NCBI GenBank assembly: GCA_036675505.1
Contig: JAKFEW010000017.1
Location: forward strand, 25,023-89,022
Origin: JAKFEW01 sp036675505
GTDB taxonomy: Bacteria > Cyanobacteriota > Sericytochromatia > S15B-MN24 > JAQBPE01
Reading direction: 5' to 3'
Length of the DNA: 64,000 nucleotides
Shown here: positions 1 to 8,078 of the stretch, piece after piece
How the letters are laid out: every line of letters starts with the position of its first letter
Numbering within the stretch: the stretch's first letter is position 1
Made by a program: the position numbers and the translations under genes
Notes under the pieces: model-generated
Seen by the model: the letters and a program-made list of their open reading frames with translations, nothing else
The model's database searches: none
What the model was told of the DNA's origin: nothing

Positions 1-133
1 GCAGCAGCACCGCGCCGTACCGCTCGACGGCCAGCTTCGACTGGGCGGACTCGCAGTCGAAGGTGGTGGTGCCGGTGCCGATGCAGAGGCGGGAGACCTG
101 GACGCCGGAGCGGCCGAGGGCGATGGCGGACAT
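1..133 (-). CDS. Aldo/keto reductase, N-terminal fragment
   Basis: The first 44 residues of a protein run off the left edge of the window. They read LGRSGVQVSRLCIGTGT, the typical beta-strand opening of the aldo/keto reductase TIM barrel (LGRTGLxVSxLxLGTM in the family). The enzyme would reduce carbonyls with NADPH; substrate cannot be judged. The ATG lies 9 bp downstream of the HTTM gene stop, so it is probably the last visible gene of that minus-strand operon. The catalytic Asp/Tyr/Lys/His are beyond the window. Confidence 0.75.
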   Translation of the reverse strand, partial: MSAIALGRSGVQVSRLCIGTGTTTFDCESAQSKLAVERYGAVLL

Positions 134-142
134 ACGCCCATG

Positions 143-1090
143 TTACCCGATCCGGCGCGCCCTCATCGCGATGCGCCTTCCGGCCGCCGCCCGGGCCCAG
201 GCGAGCCCGCGCGCGAGGTCGTCGGCGTCGACGAAGACCACGTAGGTGAACACCATGAGCAAGCCGAAGAGCGGGATCGTGAAGGCCCACCCGATCCCGG
301 CGTGGAGGAGGACGCCGAGCGCCAGCAGCGGGTAGCGCAGCTCGCGCACCCAGACGAGCGTCCCGAGCGCGAACTCGAGCGCGAGCGTCGCCCAGGTCGC
401 GAGCTGGATCGCCCAGAGGTGGTCGGGCAGGAACGGGACCGGGAAGCGGGCCATGCCCTCGACGTGCAAGCCGTAGTAGATCGCCGTCCCGTCGACCCAG
501 GTGGCGCCGTCGCTCTTTACGAGCGCCGTGGCCAGGTAGACCGTGGCGATTTGCACCTGTAACAGCCGTTGGGCCCAGGGCGCGACGGGCGCGAGCGGGC
601 CCGTGACTTCGCCGCGCGCGACGCGGAGCCGGCGATCGAGCGAGAGCGCGGCGCCCGCGGGCGAGAAGATCAAGATGAAGGCGGCGATCCGCATGATGAC
701 ATCGGCGCTGTTGAGGATGTAAGGGTTGCGCGCGTGCAGGCTCAGGATGCAGGCGAGCAGCACCGCCGCGCTGCTCCGGGTGAACAGGCCGAGCGTCAAC
801 GCGAGCCCGGCGCCCATGTACGCGCCGAAGACCAGGAAGGTCCAGCCGTCGCCGGCGGGCAGCCAGGCGAAGAGGTTGACGCGCGGGCCGGTGCCGAGCG
901 AGGTTCGTGCCGTTTCGGCCGAGATGATCCCGTTCTCGCCGAACAGGATGAGCCAGTCCGGGGCCAGCAGGAGGCCGTTGCCGAGCACGAGCAGGCCGAA
1001 GAGGATCCGGAACACCGCCATCGGTAGGGGCGAAGCCGGCGCGAACCAGAAGGCGTGCCAGGCCGCGGCGAGCTGCCGCCAGGCGATCAT
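143..1090 (-). CDS. HTTM-domain integral membrane protein
   Basis: A 315-residue polytopic membrane protein with about six hydrophobic segments. N-terminal residues include LLLAPDWLILFGENGIIS, and there is a later HARNPYILNSADVIMR block. This pattern fits the HTTM (horizontally transferred transmembrane, vitamin K gamma-carboxylase-like) family, in which the Asn-Pro/Asn-Ser-Asp region sits in a membrane helix. The ATG overlaps the stop of the upstream gene by 4 bp (ATGA at 1087-1090), showing translational coupling. Most bacterial members have no assigned reaction; carboxylase activity is not implied. Confidence 0.75.
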   Translation of the reverse strand: MIAWRQLAAAWHAFWFAPASPLPMAVFRILFGLLVLGNGLLLAPDWLILFGENGIISAETARTSLGTGPRVNLFAWLPAGDGWTFLVFGAYMGAGLALTLGLFTRSSAAVLLACILSLHARNPYILNSADVIMRIAAFILIFSPAGAALSLDRRLRVARGEVTGPLAPVAPWAQRLLQVQIATVYLATALVKSDGATWVDGTAIYYGLHVEGMARFPVPFLPDHLWAIQLATWATLALEFALGTLVWVRELRYPLLALGVLLHAGIGWAFTIPLFGLLMVFTYVVFVDADDLARGLAWARAAAGRRIAMRARRIG

Positions 1091-1638
1091 CGCGCCCCGC
1101 CCGGGCGGACGTCGAACGCCGCCATCGTCGTCGTGGTGCCCCGCGGGCCGGCCGCGGGCGGGCTGCCGGGGGGCGCGATCGGCTCCAGGCGACAGGTGAC
1201 TGCCACAGCCACGGCCGGGTCGCGCGGGTCCAAGCCGTGGGTGACGACGGCCCAGCGGGCGGCGTCGGCCCAGGCGCCCGGCTGGTCGCGCAGGACGAGG
1301 TCCCACGTCCAGCGGCGCAGGCGCCACTTCTGGGTGCGCTCGAGGTGGCCGTCGAGCGTCGGGAGCGCGACGGTCCGCTCGCGACCGTCGGCGAAGCGCA
1401 GCCGCGCCTCGATGACTGGGTTGGCGCGCGGCGGGTTCGGCGCGAACATCATCCACTGCTGCGCGAGGCCGGTGGCGCGCAGGTAGGGGCCGACGAGGCC
1501 GGCCACGTGGTCGCGCAGCGTCCAACCCGCAGGGGCGAGCCAGGCGGCGATCGCCACCAGGTGGAAGGCCACGAAGGCGTTCACGAGCGCGATTTGCGCC
1601 CGCGATCCCGGAGATCCCTCGGTTGTCTCGCCGGTCAC
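1087..1638 (-). CDS. Conserved membrane-anchored partner of HTTM protein
   Basis: A 183-residue protein with one N-terminal membrane segment (about residues 14-35) and a soluble beta-rich tail. It carries the motif QQWMMFAPNPP, a W-x-MFAP-P signature that I recall next to or fused with HTTM domains. I chose a GTG start at 1638 because AAGGAGG lies 5 nt upstream; the reading frame stays open further upstream but has no comparable ribosome site. It is coupled to the HTTM gene by a 4-bp overlap. The molecular role is unknown; it probably acts with the HTTM protein in the membrane. Confidence 0.7.
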   Translation of the reverse strand: MTGETTEGSPGSRAQIALVNAFVAFHLVAIAAWLAPAGWTLRDHVAGLVGPYLRATGLAQQWMMFAPNPPRANPVIEARLRFADGRERTVALPTLDGHLERTQKWRLRRWTWDLVLRDQPGAWADAARWAVVTHGLDPRDPAVAVAVTCRLEPIAPPGSPPAAGPRGTTTTMAAFDVRPGGAR

Positions 1639-1747
1639 GTCGACCTCCTTGCGGCGGCCTGCGCGGCCGTCGATGCTCGGGTCGCCCGGCCGGCCGGCCC
1701 CTGGGGCCGGCCGGCCGGGCGCTCGCCCTTGACGCCCCCAAGGCGCG

Positions 1748-1993
1748 CTAATCGGGCGGAATGCCGTCGGCGAGTCCATCCATGTTGCCATCCGGGAAGC
1801 CGTCTGGCGGACAGATCGGGATGAAGTTCAGGCGCCGGAGGCGCTGTTGCTTGGTCTCGGCCGTCGGCACCAGCACCGGCGCCTTCGGCGCGGCTTGCTC
1901 CGGACCTGTCGCCTTCGTGAGCGAGGGGGTCAGGCCGCAGCCCGCGGCCAACAAGGCGGCGGCCAACGCCGCCTGCCAGAGTTTCGGTTGCAT
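1748..1993 (-). CDS. Small lipoprotein with Asp/Gly-rich tail
   Basis: An 81-residue protein with a signal peptide ending in the lipobox LLAAGC, so it is predicted to be lipidated and exported. The C-terminus is rich in Asp, Gly and Pro (DGFPDGNMDGLADG), loosely recalling calcium-binding DxDxDG loops but without a full repeat. AAGGA lies about 6 nt before the chosen ATG; an in-frame ATG two codons upstream is an alternative. It lies about 100 bp upstream of the HTTM pair on the same strand. No family recognised. Confidence 0.6.
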   Translation of the reverse strand: MQPKLWQAALAAALLAAGCGLTPSLTKATGPEQAAPKAPVLVPTAETKQQRLRRLNFIPICPPDGFPDGNMDGLADGIPPD

Positions 1994-2248
1994 AGCCATC
2001 CTTTCCGACCCGGGGGTCGAGCCGGGGACGCGGCGTCCGAGCCGACGTCCCATTCCACGGGAGCGGTCCGGCATAGAGCCTGGCGCGAGTCGCCGCAGCC
2101 TCATCACGGCGGATGGCGGGTGATGACGTTTCGATGAAGGATCGCCTCGATGACGCAACCGTAGGCGATTTCGAGGGGCCAGGTTCGGCCATTGGGGACG
2201 AACTTCTTCGTCGAGAATGGACGAATTTCGATCGACGAGCGGCGGAGG

Positions 2249-2680
2249 CTACGGGTGGTTCGTCACCCAGACCTCGCCGCCCTCGAAGTGCTCGCGCTTC
2301 CAGATCGGCACGTCCCGCTTGAGCGTGTCGATGCCATAGCGGCAGGCCTCGAAGGCCTCGGCGCGGTGGCCGGCCGAGACGCCCACCACGACGACGGTCT
2401 CGCCGAGCGGCAAGCGGCCGAGGCGGTGGACCATCGCCACCTTGCGGAGCGGCCAGCGGGCGTACATCTCGGCGGCGATCGCCGCGATCTGGGCGACGGC
2501 CATCTCGGGGTAGGCCTCGAACTCGAGCGCGTGAACGACGCGGCCCTCGTTCTGGTTCCGCACGGTGCCTGTGAAGACGACCTCGCCGCCGGCGGCGGGG
2601 TCGGCCAGGAAGGCGTGGATCGCCGCCAGGTCGATCGGCGTCGGATCGACGATGATGAGGGGGGCCGGGTGAGCGGTCAT
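2249..2680 (-). CDS. moaE: Molybdopterin synthase large subunit MoaE
   Basis: A 143-residue MoaE, the catalytic subunit of the MoaD2-MoaE2 molybdopterin synthase that puts two sulfurs on cyclic pyranopterin. The family core is visible: FTGTVRNQNEGRVV near residue 37, the EFEAYPEMA block, HRLGRLPLGE near residue 85, the VSAGHRAEAFEAC block, and VPIWKREHFEGG near the C-terminus with its conserved lysines. The length is normal. It follows moaD by 9 bp. The other Moa genes (moaC, moaA) lie about 47 kb away. Confidence 0.95.
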   Translation of the reverse strand: MTAHPAPLIIVDPTPIDLAAIHAFLADPAAGGEVVFTGTVRNQNEGRVVHALEFEAYPEMAVAQIAAIAAEMYARWPLRKVAMVHRLGRLPLGETVVVVGVSAGHRAEAFEACRYGIDTLKRDVPIWKREHFEGGEVWVTNHP

Positions 2681-2689
2681 GGTCCGATG

Positions 2690-2953
2690 CTACCCGCCGC
2701 CGACCGGCGGGATCAAGGCCACGTCGTCGCCGGGCGCGAGCACCTGGTCCGGGCGGGCGAAAGTGAGGTTGACGGCGACGCGGCTCGCCTCGAGATACGG
2801 CGCCACGGCAGGCTCCGCCGCGCGCAGCCGCCCGGCGAGCGCGCCGACGGTCGTGCCTGCGGGGACCTCGAGGGCGATCGCCTCGCGCCCGACCTTCTCG
2901 CGGATCAGCGCGAAGAGCCGGACGGAGAGCGGAAAGGTGGACTCAGAAGCCAC
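2690..2953 (-). CDS. moaD: Molybdopterin synthase sulfur carrier MoaD
   Basis: An 87-residue ubiquitin-fold protein. It starts with VRLFALIREKVG, contains TVGALAGRL, and ends in PPVGGG, giving the C-terminal Gly-Gly needed for adenylation and thiocarboxylation. It supplies sulfur to MoaE for molybdopterin synthesis in the cytoplasm. The start overlaps the end of the upstream lipoprotein gene by 11 bp, and moaE follows 9 bp downstream, so the three genes look like one transcript. Confidence 0.93.
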   Translation of the reverse strand: MASESTFPLSVRLFALIREKVGREAIALEVPAGTTVGALAGRLRAAEPAVAPYLEASRVAVNLTFARPDQVLAPGDDVALIPPVGGG

Positions 2954-3671
2954 GCCGCGGGCCCATCACGAGCGCTGCGAGGCTCGCGGCCTCAGCCGGC
3001 GCCGCAGCTTCCTCCTCGGCCTCGGTGGGCTCGGCGGCGGGAGCAGGCGCCGGCTCGGCCAGCTTGGCGAGCGGCTTGCCCGTCAGCGCGTCGAGCATCA
3101 CGATCTGGCGGGTGCCGCCGTCGTCGTCGAAGGCCGCCTGGACGTCATCGTCCCGCTCGGTCACGGCCGCCACGGGGCCAGTGGCGCTCGCGACGTAAGC
3201 CACCATGAACGTATCCGCCTTCTTGAGGCCGGCGTCCCGCGCCCACAGGACGGTCTGGCGCAGTTGCGGCAGCTTGGCGGCGTCGAGCTTGGGGACCTGG
3301 CCGGACCACGGCTTGGCCGCGAGCACCCGCTTCCGCGCGGTCCAGTCGATCACCACCAGCGAGGCGCGCGGGCCCGTGGTGCGGCGCTCCTGGAAGCCCA
3401 CGACCCAGCCCGATCGGTGCGAGTCCGCGAGCCTGCCGACGGGCGTCACGCCATAGGCCGCGGCGTAGACCAGGGTGGCTTCCGGGTCGGCGAGCGCCGC
3501 CCGGGCCGACGTGACGGCCGCGGCGAGCTCGGTGGGCATCGGCGCGAACTGCGTCTCCGGCGGCGGCGGCGGGGCGGGCGGGAGGATCGAGATGCGGCCG
3601 CAGGCGCCCGTCGTGAGCGCGATGGCGCCCAGCGTGACGGTGATGATGGTGCGGTGGAAACTGTTAAGCAT
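2943..3671 (-). CDS. Putative lipoprotein of unknown function
   Basis: A 242-residue exported protein with an N-terminal hydrophobic stretch ending near LTTGAC, an imperfect lipobox. A proline-rich spacer (PPAPPPPPE) follows. The soluble part carries AADSHRSGWVVGFQ-like and LVVIDWTARKR segments that look like a small alpha/beta domain, and the tail is Ala/Glu/Pro-rich. It overlaps moaD by 11 bp, but a role in molybdopterin synthesis is not implied. It diverges from the mevalonate operon across about 136 bp. Confidence 0.6.
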   Translation of the reverse strand: MLNSFHRTIITVTLGAIALTTGACGRISILPPAPPPPPETQFAPMPTELAAAVTSARAALADPEATLVYAAAYGVTPVGRLADSHRSGWVVGFQERRTTGPRASLVVIDWTARKRVLAAKPWSGQVPKLDAAKLPQLRQTVLWARDAGLKKADTFMVAYVASATGPVAAVTERDDDVQAAFDDDGGTRQIVMLDALTGKPLAKLAEPAPAPAAEPTEAEEEAAAPAEAASLAALVMGPRRGF

Positions 3672-3807
3672 GAGTGAAGTCCTGTTTATCCTTTATAGGC
3701 ACGCGCGCGGCCGGACTTGCGTGACCGGCCGCAGAAGCCGATAATGGTCGCCGCTCCGGCCTCGCCGAGCTTCTCCCCCCCCCCAGATGCACCCGAGACC
3801 CTCCCCC

Positions 3808-5094
3808 ATGAAGACCTCGCGCCTACCCGGCTTCTACAAGCTGTCGATGAGCGAGCGGATCGCGCAGATCGCCGACACTTACGAGCTGACGATTGGCGAC
3901 GTGGAAGCCCTCGCGTCGCAGGGCGCGCTGACGCTCGACCAGGCCGACAAGATGATCGAGAACGCGGTCGGCATCTACAGCCTGCCGATCGGGCTGGGCC
4001 TGAACTTCTTGATCAACGGCAAGGACTTCCTGGTGCCGATGGCGATCGAGGAGCCCTCGGTGCTCGCCTCGGCGAGCCACATCGCCAAAATCGTCCGCGA
4101 GGCCGGCGGGTTCAGCGCCGAAAGCACAGGCCGCACGATGATCGGCCAGATCCAGGTCATCGGCTGCCCGGATTGGGGCGTGGCCGCGGAGGCCGTCCTC
4201 GACGCCGACGAGGAGCTGCTCGACCTCGCGAACGCTGCGCATCCCGGCATGCTCGAGCGCGGCGGCGGCGCGAAGCGCGTCCAGGTGCGGCTGCTGAACG
4301 ACGACGAAGACGCGACGTACGCCCAGATGCTGATCGTGCACCTGCTGGTCGACACCGTCGACGCGATGGGCGCGAACACGATCAACACGATGTGCGAGGC
4401 GATCGCCGAGCGGGTCGAGGAGCTGACCGGCGGCAAGGTCTATCTGCGGATCCTGAGCAACTACACCGATCAATGCCTGGCGACGGCCACCTGCCGCATC
4501 CCACCCGCCTTGATCGCGACCGGCGGGTTCACCGGCGAGGAGGTGCGCGATCGCGTGGTGGCGGCGTTCCAGTTCGCGGACTCGGACGTGTACCGCGCCG
4601 TGACGCACAACAAGGGCGTCATGAACGGGGTCGACGCCGTCGTGATCGCGACCGGCAACGACTGGCGCGCGATCGAGGCCGCGGCCCATGCCCATGCCTG
4701 TCGCGACGGCCGCTATCGCTCGATGACCGAGTGGTCCACGGACGAGGCCGGCAACCTGGTCGGCCGCCTCGAACTGCCAATGCCGGTGGGCACCGTGGGC
4801 GGCTCGATCGGCCTGCACCCGATGGCCCAGATCGCCCAGAAGTTCCTGCGCGTCCACTCCGCCGAAGAGCTCGCCCAGGTGATCGTGTGCGTCGGCCTGG
4901 CCCAGAACCTGGGCGCGCTCAAGGCGCTCGTGACGCACGGCATCCAGAAGGGGCACATGGCGCTCCACGCGCGCTCGGTGGCGATGACCGCGGGCGCCGA
5001 GGGCGACATGGTCGACCGGATCGCCGAGGCGATGGTGGAGGCCAAGGAAATCAAGCTGAGCAAGGCCAAGGAGCTCCTGGCCTTGCTCCGTTAG
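3808..5094 (+). CDS. mvaA: Hydroxymethylglutaryl-CoA reductase, class II
   Basis: A 428-residue class II HMG-CoA reductase that converts HMG-CoA to mevalonate, the committed step of the mevalonate pathway. With the ATG at 3808 the N-terminus reads RLPGFYKLSMSER, the usual class II opening; an ATG 7 codons upstream is possible. Catalytic residues known from the Pseudomonas mevalonii enzyme are present: Glu82 in IEEPS, Lys269 in HNKGVMNG, Asp285 in GNDWRA and His387 in LHARS. The class II fold lacks membrane segments. It heads the operon; mvk follows 7 bp later. Confidence 0.95.
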   Translation: MKTSRLPGFYKLSMSERIAQIADTYELTIGDVEALASQGALTLDQADKMIENAVGIYSLPIGLGLNFLINGKDFLVPMAIEEPSVLASASHIAKIVREAGGFSAESTGRTMIGQIQVIGCPDWGVAAEAVLDADEELLDLANAAHPGMLERGGGAKRVQVRLLNDDEDATYAQMLIVHLLVDTVDAMGANTINTMCEAIAERVEELTGGKVYLRILSNYTDQCLATATCRIPPALIATGGFTGEEVRDRVVAAFQFADSDVYRAVTHNKGVMNGVDAVVIATGNDWRAIEAAAHAHACRDGRYRSMTEWSTDEAGNLVGRLELPMPVGTVGGSIGLHPMAQIAQKFLRVHSAEELAQVIVCVGLAQNLGALKALVTHGIQKGHMALHARSVAMTAGAEGDMVDRIAEAMVEAKEIKLSKAKELLALLR

Positions 5095-5101
5095 GCCGAG
5101 G

Positions 5102-6022
5102 ATGGCAAACGCCCTGCGCGCCGCGATCGGCCGCGCCCCTGGCAAGCTGATCCTGGCCGGCGAGCACGCGGTGGTCCATGGCCGGCCCGCGGTCGCGATG
5201 CCCTGGCCGGCCGTGGAGGCCGTGGCCGAGGCGCGGCCGGCCGAGGGCGCGCTCACGGTCACGAGCGAGCGCCCCGAGCTCGACGTGAGTGGCTTGCGCG
5301 CCGCCGCCGCCGAGACGCTCGCGAGGTTCGGCCGTTCGGCCGAGGGGCTCGCGATCCACGTCCGCTCGACGGTGCCGGCCGGCGCCGGGCTCGGCTCATC
5401 GGCGGCGACGGCGGTGGCCGTGGTGCGCGCGACGGCGGCGGCCTGCGGCGAGACGCTCGCGGCCGAGGACCTGGCGGCGCTGGCGGACATCGCGGAGCGG
5501 CACGCCCATGGCCTGCCGAGCGGCGTCGACGTCGCGGCGGTGGCCGCGCCCGGGCCGATCTTCTTCATGCAGGGGCATCCCACCGAGGCGATCGCGCCGG
5601 CCTTCGAGCCCGCGCTGGTGGTGGCGGACTCCGGCCGGCCACGCGACACGCGCGCGGCGGTGGCCGCGGTGCGGGCACGCCAGGAGACCGCGCCCGAGGC
5701 GTTCCTGAGCGCGCTCGACCTGCTCGGCAGCGCGGCGGTATGCGCGGCGTCGGCCTTGCGCACCGCCGATCCGCGGCTGCTCGGCGAGGCCTTCGACAGG
5801 GCCCAGTCGGCGCTCCATGATCTCGGCGTCAGCGACCCCGCGCTCGAGGCCTTGATCAAGGCCGCGCGTGCTGCCGGCGCGACCGGCGCCAAGCTGACCG
5901 GCGCGGGGCGCGGCGGCTGCGTGGTGGCGCTGGCGCCGGACCTCGCGAGCCGGCCCACGATCGCCGCCGCGATGCGCGACGCGGGCGCGGTGCGCGTGTG
6001 GACGAAGGAGGGCGCGGCGTGA
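5102..6022 (+). CDS. mvk: Mevalonate kinase
   Basis: A 306-residue GHMP kinase that phosphorylates mevalonate to 5-phosphomevalonate. The three GHMP motifs are clear: APGKLILAGEHAVVHG near residue 12, the ATP loop PAGAGLGSSAA near residue 92, and LTGAGRGGCVVAL near residue 266. The GEHAVVHG signature separates it from the other two GHMP enzymes of the operon. Its TGA overlaps the GTG start of fni (GTGA), so the two are translationally coupled. Confidence 0.93.
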   Translation: MANALRAAIGRAPGKLILAGEHAVVHGRPAVAMPWPAVEAVAEARPAEGALTVTSERPELDVSGLRAAAAETLARFGRSAEGLAIHVRSTVPAGAGLGSSAATAVAVVRATAAACGETLAAEDLAALADIAERHAHGLPSGVDVAAVAAPGPIFFMQGHPTEAIAPAFEPALVVADSGRPRDTRAAVAAVRARQETAPEAFLSALDLLGSAAVCAASALRTADPRLLGEAFDRAQSALHDLGVSDPALEALIKAARAAGATGAKLTGAGRGGCVVALAPDLASRPTIAAAMRDAGAVRVWTKEGAA

Positions 6023-7062
6023 GCGGCGACATCTCGCAACGCAAGCTCGACCACATCGCGATCAGCCTCGAGCAGGACGTCGCGATGGGCCGCACGCCCA
6101 CCGGCTTCGACCGCTGGCGTTTCACGCATGAAGCGCTGCCCGAGCTGCGGCCGGAAGACGTCGACCTCGGCACGACCTTCCTCGGCCATTCGTTGGGTGC
6201 GCCGCTGCTCATCTCGAGCATGACCGGCGGCCCCGAGCGGGGCGAGACGATCAACCGCCACCTGGGCCTCGCGGCCCAGCGGCTCGGCCTCGCGATGGGC
6301 GTCGGCAGCCAGCGGATCATCTTCGAGCGGCCGGCGGCGCTGGCCTCGTTCGCGGTGGTGCGCGAGGTCGCGCCCGACGTGCCGCTCTTCGGCAACCTGG
6401 GCGCCGTGCAGCTGAACTACGGCTTCGACGCCGCACGCTGCGCCGAGGCCGTGCGCATGATCGGGGCGGACGGCCTGTATCTGCACCTCAATGCCCTCCA
6501 GGAGGTCGTGCAGCCCGGCGGCGACACCGACTTCCGCGGGCTGCTCGCCAAGATCGGGGCGCTGACGGCTGCCGTGGACTTTCCGGTGCTCGTGAAAGAG
6601 GTCGGCTGCGGCATCAGCGGTGCGACCGCCGCCAGGCTCGCGGCGGCCGGCGTCGCCGCCATCGACGTGAGCGGCGCCGGCGGCACGTCCTGGGCGAAGA
6701 TCGAGGCGGCGCGCGCGAGCGACCCGGCCCAGCGCTCGCTCGGCGAGGTCTTCGGCGACTGGGGCATCCCCACCTCCACCTGCCTCACGAGCTGCCGCGC
6801 GGCGCTGCCGGCGTACCCGCTGATCGCGTCGGGGGGCGTGCGGACGGGGCTCGACGCTGCCAAGGCGATCGCGCTCGGCGCGGACATGGTGGCGATCGCC
6901 ATGCCCTTGCTCGGCCCGGCGACGCGCTCGGCCGAGGAGACCGAGGCGGCACTGCGCCAGATCGTCGCCGAGCTCCGCACCGCGATGTTCCTGCTCGGCG
7001 TGAAGGACCTCGCGACCTTGAAGAACAGCCCGCACCTGCTCACGGAGGTGGGCACCCGATGA
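6019..7062 (+). CDS. fni: Type 2 isopentenyl-diphosphate isomerase
   Basis: A 347-residue FMN-dependent isomerase that interconverts IPP and DMAPP. Visible family features are the opening ISQRKLDHI, LISSMTGG near residue 65, GSQR, GNLGAVQLNYG, HLNALQEVVQPGG, KEVGCGIS and the FMN phosphate loop IASGGVRTG. I chose a GTG start at 6019 because GAAGGAGG ends 7 nt upstream and the codon overlaps the mvk stop. The stop overlaps the mvaD start by 4 bp. It is the flavin type, unrelated to the metal-dependent Idi-1. Confidence 0.95.
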   Translation: MSGDISQRKLDHIAISLEQDVAMGRTPTGFDRWRFTHEALPELRPEDVDLGTTFLGHSLGAPLLISSMTGGPERGETINRHLGLAAQRLGLAMGVGSQRIIFERPAALASFAVVREVAPDVPLFGNLGAVQLNYGFDAARCAEAVRMIGADGLYLHLNALQEVVQPGGDTDFRGLLAKIGALTAAVDFPVLVKEVGCGISGATAARLAAAGVAAIDVSGAGGTSWAKIEAARASDPAQRSLGEVFGDWGIPTSTCLTSCRAALPAYPLIASGGVRTGLDAAKAIALGADMVAIAMPLLGPATRSAEETEAALRQIVAELRTAMFLLGVKDLATLKNSPHLLTEVGTR

Positions 7063-8075
7063 GCGGCGCCGAGGCGAACCCAGCCGGCGCCGCGACGGCG
7101 CGCGCGCATGCCAACATCGCGCTCGTGAAGTACTGGGGCAAGCGCCATGAGGGGCTCCACCTGCCCACCAACGGCAGCCTCTCGCTGACGCTCGACAACC
7201 TCTTCACCACGACCACGGTCGCCTTCGACGCGGCTCTTCCGGCCGACACGTTCGTGCGCGACGGTGCGCCACGCGAGGGCGGCGAGGCCGAGCGCGTCTC
7301 GCGCTTCCTCGACCTCGTGCGCGCGCGCGCAGGCCTCACGACGCGCGCCCGGGTGACCTCCCGCAACGACGTCCCGACCGCCGCGGGGCTCGCCTCCTCG
7401 GCCTCCGGCTTCGCGGCGCTCGCCGCGGCGGCGAGCCGGGCGGCGGGCCTCGACCTCTCGGCCGCGGAGCTCTCGGCGCTGGCCCGCCGGGGCTCGGGCT
7501 CGGCCTGTCGCTCGATTTTCGGCGGCTTCGCGGAGTGGCGCAAGGGCGACCGGCCCGACGGCGCGGATTCCCACGGCGTGGCGATCGCAAGTCCCGAGCA
7601 CTGGGACGTGCGGATGGTGGTTACTTTGCTGTCGGCCGCGCCCAAGGGCCGCTCGAGCCGCGCGGGCATGCGCGATACGGTGATGACCTCGCCGTTTTAC
7701 CCGGGCTGGCTCGCCACCGTCGAGCTGGACCTCCTGGCTGCGCGGGCGGCGATCGCCGCGCGCGACCTCGAGGCGCTCGGCACGGTCGCCGAGCGCAGCG
7801 CGCTCAAGATGCATGCGACGATGCTCGGCGCGCAGCCGCCGTTCACCTATTGGCAGCCCGCCACCCTGGCGGTCATGCACGCCGTGTGGGCGCTGCGGTC
7901 GGCAGGCCTCCCGGCCTGGATCACGATCGACGCGGGCCCGAACGTGAAGGTGCTGACCGACCCGGCGCACGTCGCCGCGGTCGAGGCGGCGCTGCGCGCG
8001 GTGCCCGGCGTGGAGGGCCTCGTGACCTGCGGCCCCGGGCCGGGCGTGGCCTGGCTCGAAGAGGGCGTGAGGTAG
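7059..8075 (+). CDS. mvaD: Diphosphomevalonate decarboxylase
   Basis: A 338-residue GHMP-family enzyme that makes isopentenyl diphosphate from mevalonate diphosphate with ATP use. The signature IALVKYWGKR lies near residue 21, the phosphate loop ASSASGFAALA near residue 110, GSGSACRSIFGGF near residue 146, and the C-terminal TIDAGPNVKVL holds the region of the catalytic aspartate. The retained ALVKYWGK and DAGPN motifs point to the diphosphate enzyme rather than archaeal-type phosphomevalonate decarboxylase. It overlaps fni by 4 bp. Confidence 0.93.
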   Translation: MSGAEANPAGAATARAHANIALVKYWGKRHEGLHLPTNGSLSLTLDNLFTTTTVAFDAALPADTFVRDGAPREGGEAERVSRFLDLVRARAGLTTRARVTSRNDVPTAAGLASSASGFAALAAAASRAAGLDLSAAELSALARRGSGSACRSIFGGFAEWRKGDRPDGADSHGVAIASPEHWDVRMVVTLLSAAPKGRSSRAGMRDTVMTSPFYPGWLATVELDLLAARAAIAARDLEALGTVAERSALKMHATMLGAQPPFTYWQPATLAVMHAVWALRSAGLPAWITIDAGPNVKVLTDPAHVAAVEAALRAVPGVEGLVTCGPGPGVAWLEEGVR

Positions 8076-8078
8076 CGC

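Noticed and set aside
3823..7035. A very long open frame on the minus strand, antisense to the mevalonate genes
   Set aside because: It is the mirror of well-conserved GHMP and HMG-CoA reductase genes; its product is Arg/His/Gly-rich with no domain, as expected from high-GC DNA.
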